Shown: piece after piece, positions 17,960 to 26,806 of the stretch
Layout: each line of letters starts with the position of its first letter
How positions within the stretch are numbered: the stretch's first letter is position 1
Assembly (NCBI RefSeq): GCF_900105115.1
Contig: NZ_FNRV01000001.1
Location: 1,798,001 to 1,862,000, forward strand
Direction: 5' to 3'
Length of the DNA stretch: 64,000 bases
Source: Pseudomonas mohnii
GTDB taxonomy: Bacteria > Pseudomonadota > Gammaproteobacteria > Pseudomonadales > Pseudomonadaceae
Made by a program: the position numbers and the translations under genes
Notes under the pieces: generated by a model
Told to the model about the DNA's origin: nothing
Databases searched by the model: none
What the model saw: only the letters and a program-made list of their open reading frames with translations

Positions 17960-19075
17960 TCAGATCACGATCAGATCGGCTTGCAACGCGCCGGCCTGCT
18001 TCAGAGCTTCGAGGATCGCCATCAAGTCACCCGGGGCCGCGCCGACCTGATTCACCGCCCGCACGATTTCGTCGAGGGTGGTGCCGGGGCCGAATTTGAA
18101 CATCGGCTTGGCTTCCTGCTGGGCATTGACTTTGGAACGCGGAACGACCGCTGTCTGACCATTGGACAGAGGGCCCGGCTGACTGACGATCGGGTCTTCG
18201 GTGATGGTCACGGTCAGGCTGCCGTGGGTCACGGCGGCCGGTGAAACCTTGACGTTCTGACCAATCACGATGGTGCCGGTACGGGAGTTGATGATGACTT
18301 TCGCCACCGCCTGGCCCGGATCGATTTCGAGGTTTTCGATGATCGACAGGTAGTCGACCCGCTGACTCGGATCCAGCGGCGCACTGACGCGAATCGAACC
18401 GCCGTCGATGGCCTGGGCCACGCCAGGGCCGAGCATGTCGTTGATCTTGTCGACGATGCGCTTGGCGGTGGTGAAGTCGGAACGGTTGAGGTTCAGCGTC
18501 AGGCTGTTGCCCTGGTTGAAACCGCTCGGCACCGCTCGCTCGACCGAGGCTCCGCCCGGGATGCGACCGGCCGACGGAACGTTGACGGTGATTTTCGAAC
18601 CGTCGCGGCCTTCAGCATCGAAACCGCCCACCACCAGGTTGCCCTGGGCGATGGCATAGACGTTACCGTCGATACCCTTGAGCGGCGTCAGCAGCAAGGT
18701 ACCGCCACGCAGGCTCTTGGAGTTACCGATGGACGAAACGGTGATGTCGACCTGCTGTCCCGGCTTGGCGAACGCTGGCAAGTCAGCACTGATCGACACG
18801 GCCGCGACGTTCTTCAACTGCACGTTGCCCGATCCCGGCGGTACCTTGATACCGAACTGCGAGAGCATGTTGTTGAAGGTCTGCAGGGTGAACGGGGTTT
18901 GCGTCGTCTGGTCACCGGTGCCGTTAAGCCCGACCACCAGCCCGTAACCGATCAATTGGTTGGAACGCACGCCGGAAATACTGGCGATATCCTTCAGCCG
19001 CTCGGCCTGAGCACCCAGCGACAAGGACATCAACAGCGCAGCTGCGATCAGGTGCTTGAAGTTCAACTTGCTCAC
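17960..19075 (-). CDS. flgI: Flagellar P-ring protein FlgI
   Basis: 371 aa if started at the GTG at 19075, with AGGTGG 8 nt before it. An upstream in-frame GTG at 19087 abuts the flgH stop but has a worse ribosome site. A Sec signal peptide is plain ([16 protein letters not shown], cleaved after AQA), which fits a periplasmic protein. The mature part begins [17 protein letters not shown] and carries [13 protein letters not shown], both invariant in P-ring proteins. The C-terminus [15 protein letters not shown] is also typical. It polymerises around the rod in the peptidoglycan layer with help from FlgA, which is not seen here. Confidence 0.97.
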   Translation of the reverse strand: MSKLNFKHLIAAALLMSLSLGAQAERLKDIASISGVRSNQLIGYGLVVGLNGTGDQTTQTPFTLQTFNNMLSQFGIKVPPGSGNVQLKNVAAVSISADLPAFAKPGQQVDITVSSIGNSKSLRGGTLLLTPLKGIDGNVYAIAQGNLVVGGFDAEGRDGSKITVNVPSAGRIPGGASVERAVPSGFNQGNSLTLNLNRSDFTTAKRIVDKINDMLGPGVAQAIDGGSIRVSAPLDPSQRVDYLSIIENLEIDPGQAVAKVIINSRTGTIVIGQNVKVSPAAVTHGSLTVTITEDPIVSQPGPLSNGQTAVVPRSKVNAQQEAKPMFKFGPGTTLDEIVRAVNQVGAAPGDLMAILEALKQAGALQADLIVI

Positions 19076-19087
19076 CAAAAAAGCCAC

Positions 19088-19783
19088 CTAGAAAGGGAAC
19101 AGCGGGCTGAGGAAGAAACGGTCGAACCAGCCTGGCTGACTCGCATCGGCAAACGAACCGGTGCCCGAATAGGTGATGCGCGCATCGGCGACGCGAGTCG
19201 ACGAAACAGTGTTGTCGGTAGCGATGTCATCGGCACGCACGAGCCCTGCGATCCGCACCAGTTCATCCCCGGTGTTGAGGGTCATCCACTTCTCGCCTCG
19301 CACGGCAATGATGCCGTTGGGCAACACGTCGGCGACGGTCACGGTGATCGAGCCGGTCAGGGTATTGCCCTGGGCTGCCTTGCTGTCGCCTTTGGTCGCA
19401 CGGTCACCTTCGTAACTGGCGCTCAGACTCAGGTCGCCACTACCAAACGGGTTGTTGGTATTGGGCGTAGAACCGAACAGCGACGTCAGGCCGATGCCGG
19501 TCTTGCTGTTCTTGGCCACCTGCGAGTTGGCGTTTTTACTGGCCTGGGTCTTCTCGTTCAGGGTGATGGTGATGATGTCACCGACCCGAAACGCCTTGCG
19601 GTCGCCGTAGAGGTTCTGTTCGAAACCGGCCTGGTAGATCGAGCCGTTGTTCGCGGCAGCCGGCAGCGGCGTGCGCGGCAACACCGGGGCATAGTAGGGA
19701 TCATTGGGCTTGGGTGTCGACGGCACACAGCCCGCGAGCACGGTGACTCCAGTCAATGCCAGAACGGAAACGAAGCGATTCAT
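19088..19783 (-). CDS. flgH: Flagellar L-ring lipoprotein FlgH
   Basis: 231 aa. The N-terminus [19 protein letters not shown] is a lipoprotein signal with lipobox LAGC, so Cys19 should be acylated and the protein placed in the outer membrane. The motif [19 protein letters not shown] and the C-terminal [19 protein letters not shown] are characteristic of L-ring proteins. The end reads [13 protein letters not shown]. With FlgI it forms the bushing through which the rod rotates. It is followed directly by flgI with no spacer. Confidence 0.97.
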   Translation of the reverse strand: MNRFVSVLALTGVTVLAGCVPSTPKPNDPYYAPVLPRTPLPAAANNGSIYQAGFEQNLYGDRKAFRVGDIITITLNEKTQASKNANSQVAKNSKTGIGLTSLFGSTPNTNNPFGSGDLSLSASYEGDRATKGDSKAAQGNTLTGSITVTVADVLPNGIIAVRGEKWMTLNTGDELVRIAGLVRADDIATDNTVSSTRVADARITYSGTGSFADASQPGWFDRFFLSPLFPF

Positions 19784-19835
19784 GACCCTACCTCACGGTG
19801 TTGCAGGCGGCCTCATGGCCGCCTCATAGACTTGA

Positions 19836-20621
19836 TTACAGATTCTGCGTTACGAACGAGAGCATCTGGTCGGCGGTGGAGATCACCTTGGAGTTCATCT
19901 CGTAGGCGCGCTGAGTGGTGATCATGTTGACCATCTCTTCAACGGTGCTGACGTTGGACGTTTCCAGAGTGTTCTGCAGCGTGGTGCCGAAACCGGCCAG
20001 GCCTGGCGTACCGACTTGCGGCGCACCACTGGCGGCGGTTTCCAGGAACAGGTTGTTACCCACGGCCTGCAGGCCGGCCGGGTTGATGAAGTCGGCGGTT
20101 TGCAGGTTGCCGATCACCTGGGCAGCCGGGTTGCCGGCAACGGTGATGGACACGGTGCCATCGCGACCGACCGTGAAGGTCTGGGCATCGTTCGGAATGA
20201 CGATGGCCGGCTCCAGGGCAAACCCGCTGGCGTTGACGATCTGGCCATTGGAGTCCAGGTGGAAGGTACCGTCACGGGTGTAGGACGTTGTGCCGTCAGG
20301 CTGCAGAATCTGGAAGAAACCGCGACCATCGATGGCCATGTCCAGCGGCTGCTCGGTGGTTTGCAAGCTGCCGGCGGTGAAGTTCTTCTGGGTGCCGACA
20401 ATGCGCACACCGGTACCCAGTTGCAGGCCCGACGGCAGTTCGCTGTCCTGGGTCGACTGGGCGCCTGGCTGACGCTTGATCTGATAGAGCAGATCCTGGA
20501 ACTCGGCGCGGTCACGTTTGAAACCCGTGGTCGACACGTTGGCCAGGTTGTTGGAGATGGTGGTCAGGTTCGTGTCCTGGGCGGACAGACCGGTTTTGGC
20601 AACCCATAGAGCCGGAAGCAT
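19836..20621 (-). CDS. flgG: Flagellar distal rod protein FlgG
   Basis: 261 aa, the normal FlgG length. The axial-protein N-terminus MLPALWVAKTGLSAQDTN with NNLANVSTTGFKRDRAEF and the C-terminal helix NMITTQRAYEMNSKVIST are both present. The specific segment YQIKRQPGAQSTQDSELPSG, an extended stretch near residue 48, is found in distal rod proteins. It builds the straight distal rod between MS ring and hook. It follows flgF after 45 bp and is followed by flgH after 52 bp. Confidence 0.97.
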   Translation of the reverse strand: MLPALWVAKTGLSAQDTNLTTISNNLANVSTTGFKRDRAEFQDLLYQIKRQPGAQSTQDSELPSGLQLGTGVRIVGTQKNFTAGSLQTTEQPLDMAIDGRGFFQILQPDGTTSYTRDGTFHLDSNGQIVNASGFALEPAIVIPNDAQTFTVGRDGTVSITVAGNPAAQVIGNLQTADFINPAGLQAVGNNLFLETAASGAPQVGTPGLAGFGTTLQNTLETSNVSTVEEMVNMITTQRAYEMNSKVISTADQMLSFVTQNL

Positions 20622-20666
20622 TCGATTCTCCTCGTGCGCCTGTTTTACGGCGCGACGTTCTGATAG

Positions 20667-21407
20667 TTAGCTGATCTGCAAGACCCGAGCCATGGCCTGG
20701 TCGTCGTCTTTGGCGGTGTTCATCATCTTGATGTGCAGCTCGAATTGCTTGGACAAGGCCAGCACCGAGGTCATCTCTTCCACGGCGTTGACGTTGCTCG
20801 ACTCGAGGAACCCGGACACCAGCTTGACGTTGGCATCGGCTTGCGCCGGCTGACCGTCCTTGGTGTGGATCGAACCGTCCAGGCCTTTGGTCATGTTCTT
20901 GATGTCCGGATTGACCAGCTTGATGCGGTCGACTTCGGCCATCACGCGCGGGCCTTCACCCATCGCGCGGATGCTGATGGTGCCGTCTTCGCCCACTTCG
21001 ATCTGCTGCTCTGGCGGCACGGCAATCGGCCCGCCATTGCCGATGACCGGCATGCCGTTGCCGGCCCGCAATACGCCCAGGGCGTCAACCACCAGACTGC
21101 CGGTGCGCACATAGCTTTCACCGCCATCAGGGTTCTGCACGGCCAGCCAGCCGTTGCCTTGCACGGCGACATCGAGGTCGCGACCGGTTTCCACCAGGGC
21201 ACCCGGTGAAAAGTCCGTGGCCGGGCGTTCGGACATCGCAAACGCACGCGCCGGAAAGCTGTCACCGAACACCGGCATCGAACGCGCCTGCTCCAGGTCT
21301 TTCTGGAAGCCGTTGGTGGAGATGTTCGCCAGGTTGTTGGCATGAGCCTTTTGCGCCAGGGCATTCTGGCTGGCGCCGGTCATTGCCACATAAAGGTACT
21401 TGTCCAC
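20667..21407 (-). CDS. flgF: Flagellar proximal rod protein FlgF
   Basis: 246 aa from GTG 21407 (VDKYLYVAMTGASQNA). GAGGAAAG lies 7 nt before it; the open frame further upstream is non-coding in character. The axial motif is NNLANISTNGFQKDLEQ, and the C-terminal VEEMTSVLALSKQFELHIKM is the partner helix. It is the first gene of flgFGHIJKL, with a sigma-54-type promoter about 55-75 bp upstream. flgBCDE are not next to it, so the operon starts anew here. Confidence 0.96.
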   Translation of the reverse strand: MDKYLYVAMTGASQNALAQKAHANNLANISTNGFQKDLEQARSMPVFGDSFPARAFAMSERPATDFSPGALVETGRDLDVAVQGNGWLAVQNPDGGESYVRTGSLVVDALGVLRAGNGMPVIGNGGPIAVPPEQQIEVGEDGTISIRAMGEGPRVMAEVDRIKLVNPDIKNMTKGLDGSIHTKDGQPAQADANVKLVSGFLESSNVNAVEEMTSVLALSKQFELHIKMMNTAKDDDQAMARVLQIS

Positions 21408-21460
21408 AATCTTTCCTCTGCCTGCCGGACGTTTGCCGCCCACTGCTGTACTGATGAGCC

Positions 21461-21480
21461 ACAAGCAATTTGCAGACCAA
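21461..21480 (-). promoter_or_regulatory. Sigma-54 (RpoN) promoter for flgFGHIJKL
   Basis: On the minus strand the site reads TTGGTCTGCAAATTGCTTGT: GG (21478-21477) and GC (21466-21465) with exactly ten bases between, and TTGCT around the -12 element. This gives an expected start near 21453 and a leader of roughly 46 nt before flgF. Pseudomonas rod/hook operons are known to be RpoN-dependent with FleQ or FleR as activators, which fits. Confidence 0.7.
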
Positions 21481-21620
21481 CTTGTTCCTGGCACGGCAAG
21501 ACCCGGCAAACAAAGGACTTGAGGGATTGAGCAGGCGCGGAGGGTTTGTATCAGAGACGAAAAACCGGCGGTGTTATGCCGGTGGGTGGCAAGGCTTGAC
21601 CTGTTGTAGCAGAACAGCCC

Positions 21621-21654
21621 CCTGTGGCGAGGGAGCTTGCTAACTCGCCACAGG
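21621..21654. repeat. REP-like inverted repeat downstream of phhR
   Basis: CCTGTGGCGAG and CTCGCCACAGG form an 11-bp stem with a 12-nt loop. The same GTGGCGAGGGAGCTTGC core recurs near 45160 and 54727, so it belongs to a dispersed family. It ends 2 bp before the phhR stop codon and can double as that gene's terminator. Confidence 0.65.
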
Positions 21655-21655
21655 A

Positions 21656-23215
21656 TCAGGCGTTGTCTTTGCCAACCTGATAATCACGCAACTTATTGGC
21701 AATGGTGGTGTGGGAAACCCCCAACCGCTTGCCCAGTTGCCGACTGCTCGGATGCTCGGAATACAGCCGCTCCAGCACTGCCTTTTCGAAGCGCCCGACA
21801 ATCTCATCCAGCCCACCTTCGAGGGAAAAATCGCCAAGGGGCTGACGCACACCGTAATCAGGCAAGCGAATATGCTCGGCCTTGACCGTACCGCCCTCAC
21901 ACAGGGACACCGCCTGAAACAGCACGTTTTCCAACTGCCGAACGTTGCCCGGCCAATGGTAATGACTGAGTCGTTCCATGGCCGCCGGCGCGAGTTTTGG
22001 CAACGGGCAACCGATCTGTCGACTGGCTTGATCGAGGAAGTGCTCCACCAGCGGCGCCAAACCGTCGAGGCATTCGCGCAGCGGCGGGATGTGCAGCGAC
22101 AACACGTTCAAGCGGTGATACAGGTCCTGACGAAACTCTCCGCGGGCGCACAACTCGGACAAATCGACCTGGGTCGCACAAATCACTCGCACATCGAGAT
22201 AAACCTCTTCATCACTGCCTACACGACGGAAGCAACCGTCCTGCAGGAAGCGCAGCAATTTCACCTGCAAACGCGGACTCATTTCCCCAACGCCATCGAG
22301 AAACAGCGTACCGCCCGCCGTCAGCTCCAGCAGACCGAGCTTGCCTTCAGCCCGCGCACCTTCAAAAGCACCGGGGCCGTAGCCGAACAATTCAGTCTCG
22401 GCCATGGACTCCGGCAGACCGGCGCAGTTGAGCGCCATCAACGGTGACTGACCACGAGGACTGGCCAGGTGACAGGCACGCGCCAGCAATTCTTTACCGG
22501 TACCGGTTTCGCCCTCTATCAATAGCGGTGCATCCAGTGGCGCCATGCGACGCGCCTCACGCACCACCGCCGCCATCACTTTCGAGCTTTGGAAGATGCT
22601 GTCGAAGCCGCGCAGCTCCTGTTTGCGCACGTTATAAATACGCTCACCCACCCGGTCGGCGCGATGCAGCGTCAATACCGCACCGGCCATGGCTTCGCTG
22701 TCGTCATGCTCCGATTGCAGCGGCGCGATGTCAGCCAGAAACACGTCGCCCTTGACCTTGACCCGCAGCCCATTGATCCGCGATTTGTTGGCGCGCACCA
22801 ACTCCGGCAAGTCGAAATCTTCGGCGTAACGCGACAGCGGTATCCCCGGCACCTCATCGACGCGCACCCCGAGCAATTGCGCAGCTGCGCGGTTGGCCGC
22901 CACGATGGAGCCGCCCATGTCGATCGAGAGCACCGGAAACTCCAGGGCGCCGAGCAAGGCATTGAGCTCCATGTGCCGACGCTCGCTGGGCATCAGCCCT
23001 ACACGCTTAACGCCAAAAACCCCGGCGATGGCCTCGAATTTCGGACGCAAAGCCTGGAACTGAATGTTGATCAGGTTCGGGCAATGCAGGTAGATGGCGT
23101 TGCCATGCTCACCGCCCACTTCCCCACGAGCGACGTTAATTCCGTACCCCACCAGCAAGTTGAGAATGTCGCGCAGGATGCCAATGCGATTCTGGCAGTG
23201 GACTTTGATACGCAT
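21656..23215 (-). CDS. phhR: TyrR-type regulator of aromatic amino acid catabolism PhhR
   Basis: 519 aa from ATG 23215 (MRIKVHCQNRIGILRDIL), the known length for PhhR. There is an ACT domain at about 1-70 that senses aromatic amino acids, and a PAS domain at about 78-145 (FPVLSIDMGGSIVAAN). The AAA+ domain spans 205-440 with Walker A GETGTGKE at 234-242. A Fis-type helix-turn-helix lies at the end (SSRQLGKRLGVSHTTIANKL). The loop that contacts sigma-54 in other members is GAFTGA; here it reads GAFEGA (282-287). This fits the known use of sigma-70 promoters by PhhR/TyrR. It is divergent from phhABC and is expected to activate it with phenylalanine or tyrosine. Confidence 0.96.
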   Translation of the reverse strand: MRIKVHCQNRIGILRDILNLLVGYGINVARGEVGGEHGNAIYLHCPNLINIQFQALRPKFEAIAGVFGVKRVGLMPSERRHMELNALLGALEFPVLSIDMGGSIVAANRAAAQLLGVRVDEVPGIPLSRYAEDFDLPELVRANKSRINGLRVKVKGDVFLADIAPLQSEHDDSEAMAGAVLTLHRADRVGERIYNVRKQELRGFDSIFQSSKVMAAVVREARRMAPLDAPLLIEGETGTGKELLARACHLASPRGQSPLMALNCAGLPESMAETELFGYGPGAFEGARAEGKLGLLELTAGGTLFLDGVGEMSPRLQVKLLRFLQDGCFRRVGSDEEVYLDVRVICATQVDLSELCARGEFRQDLYHRLNVLSLHIPPLRECLDGLAPLVEHFLDQASRQIGCPLPKLAPAAMERLSHYHWPGNVRQLENVLFQAVSLCEGGTVKAEHIRLPDYGVRQPLGDFSLEGGLDEIVGRFEKAVLERLYSEHPSSRQLGKRLGVSHTTIANKLRDYQVGKDNA

Positions 23216-23242
23216 ATAAAAGGCCTGATAAACGATGATTGA

Positions 23243-23337
23243 CCTGTGGGAGCCAGCCTGCTGGCGATGGCGTAGCAACAGGCGATTTTGATGTCAAATG
23301 ACACACCGCTATCGTCAGCAGGCTGGCTCCCACAGGG
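23243..23337. repeat. REP pair (BIME-like) between phhR and phhA
   Basis: CCTGTGGGAGCCAGCCTGCTGG (23243 onward) and its near-complement CCAGCAGGCTGGCTCCCACAGG on the right face each other around a 40-bp spacer. It is one of at least eight such elements in the window. It lies upstream of phhA's regulatory site and close to the 5' end of phhR. Confidence 0.75.
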
Positions 23338-23447
23338 ATAGCGCCCGATTTTTCTGATTAGGCGCCCAGATAGTCGTCAAGATTATGTGACACCTAAGGC
23401 CCTTTTCAAACCGGAAAATCTCAGCAGCTGCGCAACACCCGCCAAAG

Positions 23448-23465
23448 CGTAACGAAAACTTTACG
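23448..23465 (+). promoter_or_regulatory. Probable PhhR/TyrR box upstream of phhA
   Basis: CGTAAC-GAAAAC-TTTACG is an imperfect dyad with six bases between the arms, like the TyrR consensus TGTAAA-N6-TTTACA. It is about 120 bp before the phhA start and about 230 bp before phhR, within the divergent control region. Assignment rests on similarity to the consensus and on location. Confidence 0.55.
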
Positions 23466-23586
23466 ATTTACGGGCGCTTTTCCTACATGCAACCCCAACC
23501 GCCTGCTGCAACGCTGCAATTCATGGGTTATTTCTAGGTCCATAGCAGGACATAACAAGAACGAAGCCCCCTCGCAGGAGAGCAGC

Positions 23587-24378
23587 ATGAAGCAGACGCA
23601 ATACGTGGCTCGCGAGCCCGATGCGCAAGGTTTTATCGACTACACCGCTGAAGAACACGCGGTGTGGAACACGCTGATCACTCGCCAGTTGAAAGTGATC
23701 GAAGGGCGTGCGTGCCAGGAATACCTGGACGGTATCGAAAAGCTCGGTCTGCCCCACGACCGCATTCCGCAACTGGGCGAAATCAACAAGGTGCTCGGTG
23801 AAACCACCGGTTGGCAGGTCGCCCGGGTTCCGGCGCTGATCCCCTTCCAGACCTTTTTTGAATTGCTCGCCAACAAGCAGTTTCCGGTTGCCACTTTTAT
23901 TCGCACCCGCGAAGAGCTGGATTACCTGCAAGAGCCGGACATTTTCCACGAGATCTTCGGCCACTGTCCGTTGCTGACCAACCCTTGGTTCGCGGAATTT
24001 ACCCATACCTACGGCAAACTCGGCCTGCAGGCCTCCAAGGAAGAGCGCGTGTACCTGGCGCGCCTGTACTGGATGACCATCGAGTTCGGCCTGCTGGAAA
24101 CCCCGCAAGGCCGGCGCATCTACGGTGGCGGCATCCTGTCTTCACCGAAAGAGACCGTGTACTGCCTGTCGGACGAACCTGAACACCAAGCGTTCGATCC
24201 GCTGGAGTGCATGCGCACGCCTTACCGCATCGACATCCTGCAGCCACTGTATTTCGTCTTGCCAAATCTCAAGCGCCTGTTCGACCTCGCCCACGAAGAC
24301 ATCATGGGCATGGTCAAGCAAGCGATGCAGATGGGCCTGCATGCACCGAAATTTCCGCCAAAACCAAAAGCCGCTTGA
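23587..24378 (+). CDS. phhA: Phenylalanine-4-hydroxylase
   Basis: 263 aa, the size of bacterial single-domain enzymes. The iron ligands are visible in IFHEIFGHCPLL (His121 and His126), with the third ligand Glu in the downstream YWMTIEFGLLE. LIPFQTFFELLANKQFPV belongs to the pterin pocket. It converts phenylalanine to tyrosine with tetrahydropterin and oxygen. GCAGGAGAGCAGC precedes the ATG. It is the first gene of phhABC; PhhB, which recycles the pterin, and PhhC, which transaminates the tyrosine, follow. Expression should depend on PhhR acting at the upstream dyad. Confidence 0.98.
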   Translation: MKQTQYVAREPDAQGFIDYTAEEHAVWNTLITRQLKVIEGRACQEYLDGIEKLGLPHDRIPQLGEINKVLGETTGWQVARVPALIPFQTFFELLANKQFPVATFIRTREELDYLQEPDIFHEIFGHCPLLTNPWFAEFTHTYGKLGLQASKEERVYLARLYWMTIEFGLLETPQGRRIYGGGILSSPKETVYCLSDEPEHQAFDPLECMRTPYRIDILQPLYFVLPNLKRLFDLAHEDIMGMVKQAMQMGLHAPKFPPKPKAA

Positions 24379-24481
24379 TCCGCAGCTTTTAGAATCAAGT
24401 GAGCCTGTCCGGAACCGACGCTTTGCTTTAGCGTGGTGACATGACGGCCGAATTCCAAACATTCGATTTCAGGAACACACC

Positions 24482-24838
24482 ATGTCCACATTGAACCAAG
24501 CCCACTGTGAAGCCTGCCGCGCCGATGCTCCGCAAGTCAGCGACGAAGAACTGCCGGTACTGATCAAGCAGATCCCGGACTGGAACATCGAAGTACGCGA
24601 CAGCATCATGCAGCTGGAAAAAGTCTTCCTGTTCAAAAACTTCAAGCACGCCCTGGCGTTCACCAACGCCGTCGGTGAAATCTCCGAGGCCGAAGGTCAC
24701 CACCCAGGCCTGCTGACCGAGTGGGGCAAAGTCACCGTCACCTGGTGGAGCCACTCGATCAAAGGCCTGCACCGCAATGACTTCATCATGGCCGCGCGCA
24801 CGGACGAAGTGGCCAAGGACGCCGAGGGCCGAAAATAA
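24482..24838 (+). CDS. phhB: Pterin-4a-carbinolamine dehydratase (PCD/DCoH)
   Basis: 118 aa. The active-site motif [16 protein letters not shown] has His73 and His74, with the second His in [14 protein letters not shown]. It dehydrates the hydroxypterin released by PhhA, allowing its recycling. In Pseudomonas it is also reported to affect PhhA levels. The stop codon overlaps the start of phhC (TAATG), so the two are translationally coupled. About 100 bp separate it from phhA. Confidence 0.97.
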   Translation: MSTLNQAHCEACRADAPQVSDEELPVLIKQIPDWNIEVRDSIMQLEKVFLFKNFKHALAFTNAVGEISEAEGHHPGLLTEWGKVTVTWWSHSIKGLHRNDFIMAARTDEVAKDAEGRK

Positions 24839-26031
24839 TGCACTTCGACGCCATCGGCCGGGTGCCCGGCGATCCGATCCTCGGCCTGATGGAGGCCTAT
24901 GCGCAGGACCCCAACCCGCGCAAATTCGACCTCGGCGTGGGTGTCTACAAAGACGCCCAGGGCCTGACCTCGATTCCCCAGGCCGTGAAACTCGCCGAGG
25001 CGCGCCTGGTCGATCGCCAGACCACCAAGACCTACATCGGCGGTCATGGCGAACCGGCCTTCGGCAAGCTCATCAGTGAGCTGGTGCTCGGCGCCGATTC
25101 AAAACTGATCAGCGAACATCGCGCCGGCGCCACCCAGACACCGGGCGGTACCGGAGCGTTGCGCCTGAGCGCGGACTTCATCGCCCAGTGCCTGCCGGGC
25201 CGGGGCATCTGGTTGAGCAATCCGACCTGGCCGATCCACGAAACCATTTTCGCGGCGGCCAACGTCAAGGTCAGTCATTACCCCTACGTGGGCAGCGACA
25301 ATCGTCTCGACGTCGATGCCATGCTCGCCGTGCTCAATGAAGTGCCCAAGGGTGACGTGGTGCTGCTGCACGCCTGCTGCCACAACCCGACCGGTTTCGA
25401 TCTGTCCCACGACGACTGGCGCCGCGTGTTGGAAGTGGTGCGTCGGCGTGAACTGCTGCCGCTGATCGATTTCGCCTACCAGGGCTTCGGCGATGGCCTG
25501 GAACAGGACGCGTGGTCGACCCGTTTGTTCGCCGCCGAGTTGCCGGAAGTGCTGATCACCAGCTCCTGCTCGAAGAACTTCGGCCTGTATCGCGACCGCA
25601 CCGGCGCTTTGATTGTCTGCGCGAAAACCGCCGACAAGCTGGTGGATATCCGCAGCCAACTGGCCAACATCGCCCGCAACCTGTGGTCGACGCCACCGGA
25701 TCACGGTGCTGCCGTGGTGGCAACCATCCTCGGCGATCCAGAGTTGAAACGCTTGTGGGCCGACGAAGTGGAAACCATGCGCTTGCGTATTGCCCAACTG
25801 CGAAGCGGACTGGTGGAAGCCCTTGAACCCCACGGTTTACGCGAGCGTTTTGCGCACATTGGTGTGCAGCGCGGAATGTTTTCCTACACCGGCTTGACCC
25901 CTGAACAGGTGAAAAACCTGCGCGACCATCACAGCGTGTACATGGTCAGTTCCGGTCGGGCCAACGTGGCGGGGATTGATGCGACGCGTCTGGATCTGCT
26001 GGCACAGGCGATTGCTGACGTCTGCAAGTAA
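24838..26031 (+). CDS. phhC: Aromatic amino acid aminotransferase
   Basis: 397 aa, class I PLP aminotransferase of the AspC/TyrB branch. The N-terminus has FDLGVGVYKDAQG, and LLHACCHNPTGFD carries the PLP-ring Asn. The Schiff-base Lys is about residue 246 in SSCSKNFGLYRDRTG. The C-terminal GMFSYTGL and SSGRANVAGI bind the substrate carboxylate. It transaminates tyrosine to 4-hydroxyphenylpyruvate, the third step in phenylalanine degradation. Its ATG overlaps the phhB stop. Confidence 0.95.
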   Translation: MHFDAIGRVPGDPILGLMEAYAQDPNPRKFDLGVGVYKDAQGLTSIPQAVKLAEARLVDRQTTKTYIGGHGEPAFGKLISELVLGADSKLISEHRAGATQTPGGTGALRLSADFIAQCLPGRGIWLSNPTWPIHETIFAAANVKVSHYPYVGSDNRLDVDAMLAVLNEVPKGDVVLLHACCHNPTGFDLSHDDWRRVLEVVRRRELLPLIDFAYQGFGDGLEQDAWSTRLFAAELPEVLITSSCSKNFGLYRDRTGALIVCAKTADKLVDIRSQLANIARNLWSTPPDHGAAVVATILGDPELKRLWADEVETMRLRIAQLRSGLVEALEPHGLRERFAHIGVQRGMFSYTGLTPEQVKNLRDHHSVYMVSSGRANVAGIDATRLDLLAQAIADVCK

Positions 26032-26052
26032 GCCCCAAACACTACCCCCCCC

Positions 26053-26134
26053 GTAGGAGCGAGCCTGCTCGCGATGGAGTATCAGTTGACACCTCAATGA
26101 CTGACACACCCTCGCGAGCAGGCTCGCTCCTGCA
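26053..26134. repeat. REP pair (BIME-like) after phhC
   Basis: GTAGGAGCGAGCCTGCTCGCGATGG on the left and the inverse CTCGCGAGCAGGCTCGCTCCTGC on the right flank about 30 bp. The GAGCGAGCCTGCTCGCGATGG core is shared with elements near 45867, 51650 and 59120. It may protect the phhABC mRNA end. Confidence 0.75.
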
Positions 26135-26298
26135 AGCATGCCTGCGACAAAACAATAGACCTGTCTAGACAATCCCATTCGTCGAAACAAATGGATATAA
26201 AAGTCTGTTTGTCATTTCCCCTGCTGTATCCTGCCCAGGCTTTTTTTAAAAGCGCGGATCTACCAGATCTATCAACAGACTTAGCGAGGAGCGCGACT

Positions 26299-26430
26299 AT
26301 GCACGAGATTCCTAATCTCCCCTTCCCAAGCCTGCACGAACCTGAGCAGACGACCACGCAACAAGCCGGCGCCCAACAGCCCGAGCCGAAAGAAGCCACT
26401 GGCAGCCGCAAGGCTGAAAGCGAAGACTGA
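26299..26430 (+). CDS. Small hydrophilic protein of unknown function (43 aa)
   Basis: ATG 26299 (MHEIPNLPFPSLHEPEQ) has GAGGAG 8 nt upstream, a strong ribosome site, and the frame ends at 26430. An in-frame ATG at 26191 exists, but the part before 26299 has AT-rich, non-coding character. The sequence is rich in Gln, Pro and Glu, with no hydrophobic core or cysteine, so it is probably unstructured. It lies just upstream of a 13-bp perfect hairpin and another small gene. I recognise no family. Confidence 0.6.
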   Translation: MHEIPNLPFPSLHEPEQTTTQQAGAQQPEPKEATGSRKAESED

Positions 26431-26449
26431 AACACCCGCCGTACAGACC

Positions 26450-26481
26450 GTGTGGAAAGCGCTAACATGCGCTTTCCACAC
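26450..26481. other. Perfect 13-bp inverted repeat between two small genes
   Basis: GTGTGGAAAGCGC (26450-26462) and GCGCTTTCCACAC (26469-26481) pair without mismatch around the loop TAACAT. There is no T-run after either side, so it is not a classical terminator. It ends 24 bp before the start codon of the 65-aa gene and could be an operator, an RNA stability element or a translation control. Confidence 0.6.
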
Positions 26482-26505
26482 CGCCTGAACCGTGAGTCCC
26501 GCACC

Positions 26506-26703
26506 ATGACCGACAACGTCACCCCTCCTTTTGATGAAGCACTGCAGGCCAGCGTTCTGATCGGCACCGCCGAGAAAATGATCGAGATCTGGACTCGTCT
26601 GTCTTCTGAAAAACAAGCCGCATTGCTGGCCCGCTTCGGCAGCGAAGAAAATGCGCTGGCCGCCCTGGTCACCACGCAACTGTTGGCGCCCGCCAAGCCC
26701 TGA
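26506..26703 (+). CDS. Small helical protein of unknown function (65 aa)
   Basis: Starts at ATG 26506 (MTDNVTPPFDEALQASV). An alternative ATG at 26467 falls inside the hairpin and is unlikely. The body is amphipathic helix (TAEKMIEIWTRLSSEKQAAL, then GSEENALAALVTTQLL), with no signal or membrane segment. Codon use fits the genome. A weak GTGAG precedes the start. The family is not recognised; it may be co-transcribed with the 43-aa gene upstream. Confidence 0.6.
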   Translation: MTDNVTPPFDEALQASVLIGTAEKMIEIWTRLSSEKQAALLARFGSEENALAALVTTQLLAPAKP

Positions 26704-26806
26704 TTAATCCCGTTCGGCAATTAGTTTTACTTTTTCTCAACCCACGACCGCCTACGCCGTTATCATAAGCAGCCTATCTATCTGCTATCCCGTGGACCTT
26801 TGACCC

